Positions 63,417 to 64,000 of a DNA stretch of 64,000 bases are shown piece by piece. A program made the position numbers and the translations under genes. Origin of the DNA: Plotosus lineatus (Eukaryota > Chordata > Actinopteri > Siluriformes > Plotosidae); assembly GCA_024760905.1 (NCBI GenBank), contig CM045733.1, positions 20,500,001 through 20,564,000 of the forward strand. Reading direction: 5' to 3'. Each line of letters opens with the position of its first letter. The first letter of the stretch is position 1. A model generated the notes under the pieces. The model did not search any database. It saw only the letters and a list, made by a program, of their open reading frames with translations, and was not told where the DNA came from.

Positions 63417-63756
63417 AGGACAGTGGTGGTCTAGTGGTATAGGGCGCTGGATCACTGATCCAAAGGTTGTGGGTTCGAGTCCCACTCTTCTCAAGGTTGT
63501 CACTGTCCTCCCCAGTGCAGCTAACTGGGTTATCAAAGGCCGGCCATGTCTCTCACTGTCTATGGTGTGAGGCATGTAAAAGAACCATTGCTGACTTTCG
63601 ACAAGAGTAGGCTGCAAAGCCGTTGGCGTGTTTCTGCCCTGCGATGGCCTGGCGAGCTGTCCAGGGTGTACTCTGCCCTCGCCCGAAGTTGGCTGGGATG
63701 GGTGCCAGCCTCCCCGCCACCCTAATTAGGATTAAGCGGTTACAGAAAATGAACTG
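63417..63756 (+). mobile_element. SINE-1, full length, tail L
   Basis: Exact 14-bp duplication aacaactatataac (63403-63416, 63757-63770). Head aggacagtggtggtctagtg, B box gggttcgagtcccactcttc, body, tail cctggcgagctgtccagggt to taagcggttacagaaaatga. It is the best-preserved tail-L copy and a good reference. Confidence 0.96.
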
Positions 63757-63770
63757 AACAACTATATAAC

Positions 63771-64000
63771 TTCAAATCAGAAAACATTGGACGGTATGGA
63801 AAGTGCAAATTAAAGAAGAAGAAGAAGAAAGCAGTGATTTTATAAATTTACTCTGCCTTGTATTTCACTGCATTTCAGATACATACTGTGTTTTTGTTTG
63901 TCTTGCTCTATTTAGTGAAAAAAGGGATCGATCTCACTAGTTCCCAAACAGTCCCCACTGCCCTTCCCCCTGTGGAAAAATGTAAATAATGCAACAAGCA
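63771..64000. other. Intergenic, no gene seen
   Basis: Contains a short (GAA)n run near 63815. Window end. Confidence 0.4.

Noticed and set aside
1..64000. CRISPR array, toxin-antitoxin, phage defence or biosynthetic cluster
   Set aside because: No direct-repeat/spacer pattern, no operon-like gene runs; the window is vertebrate nuclear DNA.

Overview
This window is nuclear DNA of a ray-finned (teleost) fish. The signs are a vertebrate spliced gene, several tRNA-headed SINE families including a DANA/mermaid-like one, RTE-type and other LINEs, many Tc1/mariner-pogo and hAT DNA transposons, and long (TA)n, (GT)n and (CT)n microsatellites. I cannot name the species. There is no bacterial-style gene clustering, no CRISPR array and no intact viral genome.

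Only one host gene is convincingly present: tmem168 (transmembrane protein 168), on the plus strand. Four coding exons (6910-7995, 15137-15279, 18576-18850, 21407-21954) join in frame to 683 codons with consensus splice sites. A CRE/GC-box promoter near 4546-4760 and a non-coding first exon ending near 4897 are plausible but inferred. The protein has about ten to eleven N-terminal membrane segments. Its C-terminal domain looks like a caspase-type fold whose catalytic Cys has become Glu (His491 kept, Glu533 in place of Cys); this is the most interesting protein observation here.

Everything else is repeats, often nested. Working names used below: SINE-1 (head gggcagtggtggtctagtgg, body cagtgcagctaactgggtta; its 3' end is either an RTE-LINE-like tail, 'tail R', or an L2/CR1-like tail ending ttcagaaaatgaatgaatga, 'tail L'); SINE-2 (DANA/mermaid-like, head ggcacggtggcgtagtggtt); SINE-3 (head ggggccggtggcgtagtggt); SINE-4 (contains gtcgctctggataagagcgt); pgA, pgB and pgC (TA-flanked, pogo/mariner-like non-autonomous elements with termini cagtggtacctcaccttacg, cagggatccctcactttccg and cagacactccccaacttacg). 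Many copies have visible target-site duplications, so insertion order can be read.

Layout: 1-4.5 kb intergenic with SINEs; 4.5-22 kb tmem168, its introns filled with hAT, pogo-like, RTE and SINE insertions; 22-25 kb 3' flank with two pgB copies; 25.7-27.6 kb an RTE reverse transcriptase on the minus strand; 28-38 kb nested pogo-like elements and a nearly intact Tc1 element; 39-43 kb a hAT element with ZBED-type transposase remains; 45-47 kb a dead Tc1; 48-50 kb and 60.4-61.6 kb mostly unique sequence; 50-60 kb nested LINE, SINE, Tc1 and hAT debris with a striking 108-bp perfect hairpin; 61.6-64 kb more repeats. I found no clearly new multi-gene system. The best leads are the tmem168 pseudo-protease domain, the tail-swapping SINE and the hairpin/palindrome elements.
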